A stretch of 64,000 nt of DNA, taken from Agarophyton chilense. Lineage: Eukaryota; Rhodophyta; Florideophyceae; Gracilariales; Gracilariaceae. Each line of letters starts with the position of its first letter. The stretch's first letter is position 1. A model generated the notes under the pieces. That model made no database searches. It saw only the letters and a program-made list of their open reading frames with translations, and was not told the DNA's origin. A program made the position numbers and the translations under genes. Below, in pieces: positions 1 through 7,750 of the stretch. The stretch covers positions 4,526,001-4,590,000 of the forward strand of contig JARGXX010000068.1 in NCBI GenBank assembly GCA_030374765.1, read 5' to 3'.

Positions 1-710
1 AGTCGAAATGCAACCGGGTCCATTGGATGAAAGATGTTGAAGAATCTTACGTGTTGTCGTTTCTTTCGTATTGTGGCCAAGGCAGACTGGTGCTCTCCAG
101 GTGCCAAAACGGAATATGCAGCAATCGGGCATCCTAGAAACACGATAGCATCAAGTTGCAGGTCGAAAAAGTCGCCAGCAAGCAGTTCTGTAACAATCAT
201 AGCACTGATTGAATGTGCTACTATAGACACCGTACCACTGAAGTTGGGCCTGTTTCTTCTGACTGCCGATAGTTGCTCGTTGATTTGGTGATAAACAAGT
301 CTTGCAATAGAAGAACGCCAAAAGTGTGAGGACATCATGAGAACATCTCCAAGACTTTCAGCGACAGCCGTTCGCACAGCGGTGGAGGCTGTCCCACCGA
401 CAGGCTCGGCGATTTGGACTTTTGCCTGCCATGTCTCAAACGCGGGTTGGTGCCATTCGACCGGTAAGAACATGGCCGCTGGTGGTGGCTGAGTTTTGCT
501 GCTACGACGGGAGGATTTTTGAAGTCTTTCACTGACGAGATGGTAATTGTTCTCAAGTTGTAAAATACATGTGTTTAGAGAAGATAGCCATGGTTGATGG
601 TCTACGTACGGATCTCCTGCGCCGTGAATTACAATGAATAGATGGTCAAGAGGGTCGAGAGAGAATTTGAGAGACGAGTCTAATCCTGGCAATCCCTCAT
701 TTCGAGGCAT
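1..710 (-). CDS. DDHD-domain phospholipase A1-like protein, 3' part cut off by the window edge
   Basis: Reading the minus strand from the ATG at 708-710 gives about 236 uninterrupted codons to the left edge. Seen: an early IVIHGAGDPY stretch (the HG loop of lipases), FLPVEWHQ, then VAHSISAM at the place of the nucleophile, and IFHPMDPVAFR close to the edge. Order and wording match the DDHD family of intracellular phosphatidic-acid-preferring phospholipases A1 (DDHD1, DDHD2, SEC23IP), which act on lipids at ER/Golgi membranes. IFHPMDPVAFR is the start of the DDHD metal-binding domain, so the rest lies outside the window. The frame stays open upstream to a stop at 828-830 without another ATG, so the start is 710 unless an upstream exon is spliced in. 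Oddity: the usual G-x-S-x-G around the catalytic serine reads A-H-S-I-S. Family assignment is confident; activity is not. Confidence 0.82.
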   Translation of the reverse strand, partial: MPRNEGLPGLDSSLKFSLDPLDHLFIVIHGAGDPYVDHQPWLSSLNTCILQLENNYHLVSERLQKSSRRSSKTQPPPAAMFLPVEWHQPAFETWQAKVQIAEPVGGTASTAVRTAVAESLGDVLMMSSHFWRSSIARLVYHQINEQLSAVRRNRPNFSGTVSIVAHSISAMIVTELLAGDFFDLQLDAIVFLGCPIAAYSVLAPGEHQSALATIRKKRQHVRFFNIFHPMDPVAFR

Positions 711-1544
711 TGCTATATGTACGGGGGTTGGGCTGAGATTTGGCTTGGCAGGGTGCGAATATGTAAGATGAAAGGAAGGCAGCACAGGTACAGACGACGG
801 TTGCAGGTGGCTGGCACTGAGTGCCACTCACTGAGTGGTCTACCACGTTCCGTACAAATGGCAGTTGAAGAATTGGCGCAATCTATAACTTTTGACAAAC
901 GGTCACGCAACGCAGGGCACTCAAAGCTGGACAATTTCAATCATAGGCCATGAATGGGAAAAGCGTAGAGGCGCGCGGAATTATTATGAGGAGTGGAGGT
1001 TGGGGTACGGCTAGATATAAAAGTGACGGTGGGACTCGAGGAGGGGAGCGAACGAGCACCGTTCTTTCCCGTTACTACGATCTCACACCCCAAGAAGTGT
1101 ACGGACGGCGCGGCAGATGATTCCACAAGTGAGGTTGCTGCGATGGAAGGGTTAGATAAAGATACGGGGCCGCAATTGGAACGCTACGTTGGCGGGTCTC
1201 GGATACTTGGGCTGCGACTGGAGCAAAAAAAACTGAACAAAAGATCAGTAATACTCACGGCGCGTTTTGAAGAGTTTATGCGCTTGAAGCGGCGTGATCG
1301 AGAGAGCCGGACGGCGGTTTGGGTGCAAAGATGAGAGGTGCTGGGAGAGGTTTTTCTTGGGCGCGTAGCATGCCCAACAACGATTAGGGAGCCTACCGGA
1401 GACTGGGGCATATATAGCACAACGCACAGTTACAAGATGCGTTTAGGCGCAGCTAGTTTTACAAAGCGGGCGATAAACAACACACATATGTGTGGGGCAG
1501 AGGGTGGAATGTGACTAGAACAAAACCAGTGACAAGTGTACGCA
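711..1544. other. Intergenic stretch with conflicting promoter and splice signals
   Basis: No ORF here resembles a known protein. A TATA-like GATATAAAAG lies near 1013-1022 on the plus strand, followed by a 63-codon ORF from ATG 1143 to 1334. On the minus strand a TATATATG lies near 1410-1417, followed by a good short intron candidate at 1218-1258. Either a small plus-strand gene or a 5' leader/exon of the minus-strand DDHD gene could be here; the sequence alone does not decide. The end nearest 1544 is the 3' flank of the CUE gene. Confidence 0.3.
1218..1258 (-). other. Candidate 41-nt spliceosomal intron (minus strand)
   Basis: On the minus strand the stretch begins GTGAGT, holds a TACTGAT branch-point-like motif, then a T-rich tract, and ends TTTGCTCCAG. 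All four elements are well spaced for a very short intron. No joined frame running into the DDHD ORF could be established, so this is a signal-based call only. Confidence 0.3.
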
Positions 1545-2072
1545 TCAAGAATCCTTCTTGGATGAAGAGGAGGCAGCATGTGAATGTGGCGTACGTCTTC
1601 TGGCTGTGTGTCCAGCAGCTGGACTGGTATCATGCGGCGCACGCAACACAAGCGATTCATCCTGCGGGCGGGAATAAGGTGGAGAATTTTGCGGCGACGA
1701 AGCAACAAAATCGTTGTAGAGTTGTGAAACATGATTGGCAGCCACTCGTCCAGCGTTAGTGACGGTGTCGACGATGGGACGCACAGCGTTGGACACATCC
1801 TGAATGGAAGGCAGTGCAAACGGAGTTTGAGAAGACTGTGCATTTTGCGGGGCATAATCTTGATGCGCAGGCGAAGAATTCTCCTCCTGCTGAAGACGGC
1901 GCGCCAGAGCCTCGTCGTGCGCCTCTTGTAGGCGACGGGTAGCCGGGTCGATGCTGGGCTCACCCTGCAGCAGATAGTCCACCGTTCGTTCCACCGAGTT
2001 ATTGTTTGCCTGCAACGCGGCCTGCAACGCGGCGCGGTCCTTGTCGGGAAACATTGCTCTTAGAGAGTCCAT
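1545..2072 (-). CDS. CUE-domain ubiquitin-binding protein, 175 aa
   Basis: The ATG at 2070-2072 sits in a GCCATGG context; the frame upstream has only a TTG. Residues ~1-40 form a CUE domain: MDSLRAMFPD at the start with the M-F-P signature, an alanine/asparagine helix, and the closing TVDYLLQGE with the di-leucine. CUE domains bind mono-ubiquitin and often recruit E2 enzymes or endocytic cargo. After it comes an acidic helical segment, then a low-complexity Ser/Pro-rich tail and a basic C-terminus; no membrane segment is seen. About 140 nt upstream of the start is a long TG/ACAC microsatellite. The domain is clear, but the orthologue cannot be named because everything outside the CUE domain is disordered. 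Confidence 0.75.
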   Translation of the reverse strand: MDSLRAMFPDKDRAALQAALQANNNSVERTVDYLLQGEPSIDPATRRLQEAHDEALARRLQQEENSSPAHQDYAPQNAQSSQTPFALPSIQDVSNAVRPIVDTVTNAGRVAANHVSQLYNDFVASSPQNSPPYSRPQDESLVLRAPHDTSPAAGHTARRRTPHSHAASSSSKKDS

Positions 2073-2210
2073 GGCGAAAAGCAAGACGCTACGCCGCGCG
2101 TGAAGCGAACGGCACCGCAGCGACAGGCGGTCTCATGCAAACGGCCAAGCTTGGCATCATCATCATCATGCACCACGTCAGGTGGTGGGGCCGCTTCTCG
2201 CAATTGCGAA

Positions 2211-2326
2211 CGTGTCCGCGTGTGTGTACGTGTTTGCGTGTGTGTGTACGTGTATACGTGTGTGTACGTGTGTTGGCGTGTGTGTACGTGTTGGCGTGTG
2301 TGTACGTGTTGGCGTGTGTGCGTGTA
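2211..2326. repeat. Imperfect (TGTGTACGTG) microsatellite
   Basis: Roughly 115 bp of alternating pyrimidine-purine repeat, with units such as GTGTGTACGTGT and a longer period containing GTTGGCGTGTGTACGT. It lies between the divergent CUE and Hint genes, nearer the CUE start. Such tracts can adopt Z-DNA and are length-variable. Confidence 0.9.
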
Positions 2327-2705
2327 CCCGCTGCCACGTGGAGAGTTGTCTCTATGCCAGCCGCTCTATCAGTAGCCGCACTGGCGCAAAGTGCCATAAG
2401 TTACAATCCAGCAAGGCACAGAGCGGCGGATGCGAGTAAGAGGGACTCGCTCACTCGTTTCCATCCAATGGGTGCGTTGGAACGGCGGCCTTACACAAGC
2501 CAGCCCCCGACCCAGATTGCGCCGCTTGGCCAAGAGCTCGATTTGTCGCGTGCCGAGCGATGCCTCGCGCAGCGAGTGGCATTGTTCCGTCGCTGTCGTG
2601 TATGAGCGCGGGCGTGCCTTTCTGCCAAACGCCAGCTCATACGCGTGACTTGTAGATTCAACACAGCTGCATCAGCTCCAAGGGCGCGCGGTAAGCGCCA
2701 CACCG

Positions 2706-2713
2706 CTTTATAG
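2706..2713 (+). promoter_or_regulatory. TATA-like box of the Hint gene
   Basis: CTTTATAG lies about 150 nt upstream of the chosen ATG at 2865 and is followed by a C/T-rich leader. This is the spacing expected for a core promoter with a 100-130 nt 5' UTR. It also argues against the upstream ATG at 2733, which would be almost at the cap site. Confidence 0.5.
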
Positions 2714-2864
2714 TCGTTTTGGCCTAATATTCATGCCTACCCTACACTCACCCTCACCAAGTGCATCGACCACCTTTCTCTCCGACCACTCTCGCTTCTT
2801 CCCCGTGGCCCCTCGTCGCTTTCGTTGTTTCCCTCACCGCTTCTCTCCCCCCTCTCTCCGTGCC

Positions 2865-4256
2865 ATGGCTTTAGAGCGTCTTGCCGCGTTGGCGCCCATT
2901 TTTCTCGCGCTCTTTTACGTCGCTCTAGCTTTGCCGGTTCAACCGATTGCCGTTCCGGTCTTTACGTCGCATGACACCCCAAGCATGCGACCTTTCGCCC
3001 GTTCCGGGTCGCACGCGCCCAACCCAACCACCGTTACATCTTGCGGTCAATGGATATCGATCTACGAGCGTCACTGGCAAGAATATCCGCACTGCCATCA
3101 AGGAAAGACAAATCCTCTGTGTTGTGAACTATATGATCTCATGGATAAGTCCATTCGTATATTCAAACATCAACTCAAATGCCAAGTCTCCAACATGGCT
3201 TTCTATCAGAAGAAATTCTCCGCCTATTGTGTCAATGGTGGCTCCACCTCTACACATACTTCTACCTCCGTTGGTACTGTCGTCACCACATCTTCGTCCG
3301 CGGAAACCACTTCCATAAACATAAGACCGCCCGTCGCCGATCACGGCTCGCATGGAACCGGCAAGATCACGATTTTGGAAGAAGAGATTTCCACACACAC
3401 TGGGCAAGTATGTACCTCAGGAAACTGTTGCACCGGTCAAAGCTGCTACTGTCAACAGTGTGCTGAAACCACAACAACAACCACCACCAGCTGTACTTCT
3501 ACCAGTTGCGGATGCACTGGACAGCATTGTACTACTCCGTGTCAGGGCGTTCATTGTTCCACACCGTGTACGGGTACACATTGTACCACTGGCTGCACCG
3601 GTACCGACTGTAACACAGCAGTTGCTCAGCAGCCACAACAACCGGCGCAACCTGATTCTACGAACACGAACACCTTTGTGTGCCAGGAGGGTGTCACATG
3701 TAATGGTGTTTGTATCAACAATCGGTGTGTCGGTGTCGCTCAGGCTCAGAGCAATGACGACGATGATAACGTATGCTTCCATCCTCAAACCACCGTTGAA
3801 TTGGCGTCAGGGAAAATCAAGTCAATGCACGAGCTCAATGTAGATGACCATGTGCACGTTGGGTTTGGAAAGTACAGCCGTGTGTTCATGTTCACTCATA
3901 ACGATGTATCCATTCCGGCCACATTTATGAACGTCACTGTGCAAAGTGGCGAATCCATAATGCTCACACCCTCTCATTTCATCTATCTACGACACGGTCT
4001 CATGCAAGCTTCCCGTATCAAACGCGGTACTCTTATTCAAATGCATGACGGTCGATACGAAAGTGTTGTGAACGCAATGCGTGTCAAGAGTTTTGGCTTG
4101 TTTAATCCGCAAACCATGCATGGTGACATCGCTGTGTCTGGTTTCCGTGCCTCCACATACACAACAGCCATTCCGTCAGGTACCGCCCATGCGTTGCTCG
4201 CACCTCTCAGAGCACTTTATCGGATATGTGGAGCTCACATATCTTCTGTTTTCTAG
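2865..4256 (+). CDS. Secreted Cys-rich protein with C-terminal Hint (hedgehog/intein) domain, 463 aa
   Basis: The start is ATG 2865, in GCCATGG context and opening a clear signal peptide (MALERLAALAPIFLALFYVALA). The same frame is open from 2733, but that extension is low-complexity. Residues ~55-130 hold several Cys and a degenerate soluble domain. Residues ~190-270 are Thr/Cys-rich with repeated C-x-G-x-x-C units (CTGQHC, CQGVHC, CTGTHC, CTGTDC). From Cys304 the Hint fold starts: CFHPQTTVEL, then the T-x-x-H box in MLTPSHFIYL, and a GLFNPQT / VSGFRASTYT end as in hedgehog Hog domains. Hint domains splice the peptide bond before the catalytic Cys, releasing the N-terminal part as thioester or ester. 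Predicted: an extracellular autoprocessed protein. The N-terminal half has no recognised family. Confidence 0.85.
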   Translation: MALERLAALAPIFLALFYVALALPVQPIAVPVFTSHDTPSMRPFARSGSHAPNPTTVTSCGQWISIYERHWQEYPHCHQGKTNPLCCELYDLMDKSIRIFKHQLKCQVSNMAFYQKKFSAYCVNGGSTSTHTSTSVGTVVTTSSSAETTSINIRPPVADHGSHGTGKITILEEEISTHTGQVCTSGNCCTGQSCYCQQCAETTTTTTTSCTSTSCGCTGQHCTTPCQGVHCSTPCTGTHCTTGCTGTDCNTAVAQQPQQPAQPDSTNTNTFVCQEGVTCNGVCINNRCVGVAQAQSNDDDDNVCFHPQTTVELASGKIKSMHELNVDDHVHVGFGKYSRVFMFTHNDVSIPATFMNVTVQSGESIMLTPSHFIYLRHGLMQASRIKRGTLIQMHDGRYESVVNAMRVKSFGLFNPQTMHGDIAVSGFRASTYTTAIPSGTAHALLAPLRALYRICGAHISSVF

Positions 4257-5480
4257 AGTGGGGTGCTGTTGTTCAGTTGTATAGCTCTTAGATAGTGACA
4301 TCTTAATGTTTCTACTACACTGATACTGTCGAGAACTTTGGTGTTGTTGGGGCCGTGGGGATATTCGAAAATCGGACATACCGCGGCATCAAACATTGAG
4401 CGCTGGGTGGTGACGACATGAGGTAGCAATGCTAACGCTTTTTTCTCCATGCGAAGTGGTGTGTATGCGAGGAGCATGGGCTGTATGAAGTGTAGTGATG
4501 CTGTCAGTGGCTGTTAGGACCGGATTTTGGTGGCATCAATTGTCGAACGTTGAATGAATATTTTCGGCGTTTTATAGGTGATCGATTCACACAGGTAGCC
4601 CTTTAGTGCGTGGCATTTATTCATGGTCGCCGTACATGTTAATGTGTGTATCGGAGCGGTCAAGTAGAGCACATGCGTAGGTTTTGACTACATAAGCTCA
4701 GACGTGGTGGTCGATAAAGTTCCAGCAGTGAACCAGTCAATCCACATTATCCTGTAGAGGCATTGGCGTCACTGTTCAGTGGTGGGTGGTAGTTCAAAAT
4801 GGTGCAATGTTGGAGCGTGCGGCGCGAGCGCAATGTACGGATTGGCTTGATGCTGTCCGGAGTTGGAGAAGGTATTCGATAGTGCACTTCGATACGCTAT
4901 GTGTATGCTGCTGAACACAGGTGGGGTGGTAAAGCAATGGTTGCAATGACTGCGATATCGGTGTGGGTTTTTCGCTACAAACGATAGAGGATGTCAAGCT
5001 GGAGAGAAGTAAGTATCGTAGATGAGAGAACGAGCGTCCGTGACACAAACACACACACAGCGCTTGAAGGCTCCCAACGGCGCAGCAGCCGCGCCACGCG
5101 CAGCACAGCTTTACAGAACATCAGCGCTCTTTTGTTTGCTGCGGCGCCACGCTGGCATGCGCTGCCTCTCGCCCATGTTTGTTCGTTGCCGTCGCGCAAG
5201 CCACCAAATAAAATCTTACGTTCGCTTTGCGCCACGCACCGTACAGCGCGCGCAACCGCTTCACGTTGTTTGTGTTTTCGTTCTTTTCCACCACCCCGCT
5301 TCTGACTCAGGGGATCTTCGATCTCCACCTACATCCGGCGCCCTCTGCTACCTCAAAACTACTCTTCTGCACTCCGCCCTCCCTCCCGCCCTCCCTCCCG
5401 CCCTCCCTCCACCTCGGTTCTACTCTGTTCCATCTACATGCGTGCACTCTCTCCGGCCACTGACTTCTTCCACACGGCTC
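4257..5480. other. Intergenic region between the Hint and RING genes
   Basis: No supported gene; the ORFs are short and without family resemblance. Position 5380-5412 is a tandem CCCGCCCTCCCT-type repeat in the C/T-rich leader of the RING gene. A frame in phase with the RING gene is open from ATG 5022, but residues encoded before 5481 are low-complexity and cover this repeat, so they are taken as 5' UTR. Confidence 0.5.
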
Positions 5481-6575
5481 ATGCCTGTCGCGCAGTCGGG
5501 CGCGGTGCAACAAGCTTCGCCCTCCTCTGACCCTTCCACGGAGGAAGCCTCTCCGCAACTATGTACATCTCCCGCAGCTGAACCTACCCCAGCTTCCACA
5601 CCTCAACCGCTCTCTCAAACAAATCAGTCCCCACCTGCCACGTACGATGACGCTTCACAGTCACAATCCCCTCAGACCCCCACTGCCAATCAAGAAACCA
5701 ATCGATCTTCACCACACAGCCGCTCCTTTCAAATCAACCCCAGTTTATTCACTGTGTACAACTTCGCCGTGCTAATTCTTTCTATTATCATTCTTAACCT
5801 ATATTCCGATGACGACCCATCCAAGCTCAATACCTGGCTCATCGTATTTGTGTCCTTGAGCTTCCTCCGACATATCAGTCGTTATGTTCTGCGTCGCCTC
5901 GTTTGGCGTACAATGCGCATCCCACGCATCGCTTGTCTTTTTATTGATACAGCCATCTATGTCACCTGCATATTGTGGTTTTGCGTTGCCATTGACTACC
6001 TGGTTGGGTTCAAAGATAAACCTCAAATTCGTTCAAGCTTCCGTTTTATTTTCATTGCCTCCGTTGCCACTCTGGAGCTCAGCTTCTGCTTTTTCGTCTT
6101 ATTGTTTGCAACCATCATCTTTTTCTGTGCAGCCTCCCCAGTGCGTGGACGCCCATCGCCCGGCGCTACTACCGAAGACCTCTCCAAGTTGCCGTCTTTC
6201 AAATTTGTCCCTCCCCAAGAAGACGTTGAAAATCCTCCTTCTGAGGGCACCAACATGTGCTCAATCTGCCTCGGTGACTTTGCCGAAGAGGAACTACTTC
6301 GTGAACTTCCTTGCCCAACTGGAAAGCATGTATTCCACGCAGAATGTGTCGACGAATGGCTTACGCGTCGACTATCGTGCCCCATATGTCGTGAAGACCC
6401 GTTGAGACGCATTCGACAGCAGGAACAGGATCAAACAAGTAACCAAGCCGGAACTCCAACCGCTGCAAGGCCACATCGTAATAGATTTGGTTTGAATCCC
6501 TTCTCGCATAATCGACCTGCGGCCCCGGAATCGGCCACGGAGCGCGCTGTCACCAACGTTGACTCGTCTTCTTAG
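5481..6575 (+). CDS. Multi-pass membrane RING-H2 E3 ubiquitin ligase, 364 aa
   Basis: Residues 1-85 are Ser/Pro/Gln-rich and probably disordered. Residues ~90-220 hold about four hydrophobic segments (FAVLILSIIIL, WLIVFVSLSFL, the CLFIDTAIYVTCILWF region, and LELSFCFFVLLFATIIFF). The RING starts at Cys260: CSIC, then LPC, KHVFH, AEC and CPIC, an H2-type set in which the third Cys and first His are four residues apart, slightly longer than canonical. The layout (N-terminal disorder, TM bundle, cytosolic RING) is that of plant-like At1g63170-type and RNF-family membrane E3s, which ubiquitinate membrane or ER/endosomal substrates. The stop codon overlaps the stop of the convergent DPH7 gene. Start chosen at ATG 5481; substrate unknown. 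Confidence 0.85.
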   Translation: MPVAQSGAVQQASPSSDPSTEEASPQLCTSPAAEPTPASTPQPLSQTNQSPPATYDDASQSQSPQTPTANQETNRSSPHSRSFQINPSLFTVYNFAVLILSIIILNLYSDDDPSKLNTWLIVFVSLSFLRHISRYVLRRLVWRTMRIPRIACLFIDTAIYVTCILWFCVAIDYLVGFKDKPQIRSSFRFIFIASVATLELSFCFFVLLFATIIFFCAASPVRGRPSPGATTEDLSKLPSFKFVPPQEDVENPPSEGTNMCSICLGDFAEEELLRELPCPTGKHVFHAECVDEWLTRRLSCPICREDPLRRIRQQEQDQTSNQAGTPTAARPHRNRFGLNPFSHNRPAAPESATERAVTNVDSSS

Positions 6576-7750
6576 CACAACGGATCTCCCTTGCTCACTT
6601 TTATACTCCACAAATGAACAGCTTGGTCATAGAAGGACCCTGTTATCGCAACCAATTCGTCTTTTGAATCTAAACTCGGCAACCAGCTTGCGCCGTATGC
6701 AATCGACTTGTGTGCCTCAAATCGGGCTATCATCTGTAAATGACTACCAGCAATCAAGTTCAATGCCTTGAAGCCATCATACATGGCCGCGACTAGTATG
6801 CAATCTTGGTCTCGGGGGTGGAACTTTACTCGCCATACTCCACCTCCAACATTCAGCTCCTCCACACAACGCCGCGAAGAACGCAAATCCCATATACGAA
6901 TGGTATCGTCATATCCACCGCTCCAAAGCTCATGCTCTTGTCCTTGACGAGTCGCAACTGTCGTTACTCCGACTCCTCCATGAGCATTGCGACGCCGAAA
7001 GATACTCTCTTTTGTATCACCGCGCCATGCGCATAGAATTCCGTCATCGCCGCCAGAGTACACTACAGTCTTCTCTGAGCTGCATGGAAGAGAGCGACTG
7101 ATACAAACATTCCAAGCTTCCAAAGAGTGCCCATCTCGTTCAAATACCTCTTCAGCGTCGCCATTTTCTGAAAGACGATGCAGACCAATGATGCCTTTCG
7201 AGTCAGAGGTAGCAATGAGCCTATCGACCCCATAATCATGAACATCAAGTGAGAGTAACATGGTTTCTAAGTCATCGCCGCGACTGCGAATGACTTTTGA
7301 GCACAATTGGTCGGCTTTTGTGGTACAACTCAGAGCGAATAATCCGTTCTGTGCGCAAGCGGCATATGCCGTTCTCGTTGATGTACTTGATTGCACGTCT
7401 AATACTGCGGGAAGCGCTATTTCGTCAAGCTTTGAAAGGTGATATGAGCACGGTGACTCCTTCATCTGCCTTCTTGTAGCTTGCATGAGTAACGCGGATC
7501 CTTTTCGAATTGATGGTGTTGAGTCTGCACCCTGACTATCAGCATCGCTCTCCAGAACATAGGTTCCAATTATAATGTTTTGAGAAACGGATGTCGCTGC
7601 CAAGCATTCATCGCTCTCGCTATGCACCTCACCTGAGTTTTGCAGGAATGCTATCGAATCGACATTCTGGGGGGCTTTGAAGAATGCTTGCGATGGTGGT
7701 TTCGTATTTGATCCTGAAACGTTCCCAAAAGAAGACAATACGGAGCTCAT
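6572..7750 (-). CDS. DPH7: DPH7-like WD40 diphthine methylesterase, 392 aa
   Basis: A WD-repeat protein with the family's signature blocks: VYSGGDDGILCAW, the NAHGGVGVTTV loop, LWSGGYDDTIRIWDLR, then GGGVWRVKFHPRD, AAMYDGFK, EAHKSIAYGASWLP and ITGSFYDQAVHLW at the C-terminus. These are the conserved strings of DPH7/WDR85, which removes the methyl ester from methylated diphthine on elongation factor 2, the penultimate step of diphthamide synthesis in the cytosol. Length is near the usual size. The N-terminal ~100 residues are less conserved. The ATG at 7748-7750 is the first in frame. The gene is tail-to-tail with the RING gene, with 4 nt shared at the stops. Confidence 0.85.
   Translation of the reverse strand: MSSVLSSFGNVSGSNTKPPSQAFFKAPQNVDSIAFLQNSGEVHSESDECLAATSVSQNIIIGTYVLESDADSQGADSTPSIRKGSALLMQATRRQMKESPCSYHLSKLDEIALPAVLDVQSSTSTRTAYAACAQNGLFALSCTTKADQLCSKVIRSRGDDLETMLLSLDVHDYGVDRLIATSDSKGIIGLHRLSENGDAEEVFERDGHSLEAWNVCISRSLPCSSEKTVVYSGGDDGILCAWRGDTKESIFRRRNAHGGVGVTTVATRQGQEHELWSGGYDDTIRIWDLRSSRRCVEELNVGGGVWRVKFHPRDQDCILVAAMYDGFKALNLIAGSHLQMIARFEAHKSIAYGASWLPSLDSKDELVAITGSFYDQAVHLWSIKVSKGDPLC

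Noticed and set aside
993..1334. 113-codon plus-strand ORF
   Set aside because: A TATA box lies inside it, so only the last 63 codons could be translated; no family similarity.
2733..2864. Upstream start of the Hint protein
   Set aside because: Would add 44 Ser/Pro/Phe/Arg residues before a perfect signal peptide; too near the TATA box.
5307..5558. Minus-strand Arg/Gly-rich ORF with tandem GREGGREGG
   Set aside because: It is the antisense of a CCCTCCCTCCCG repeat in the RING gene leader.
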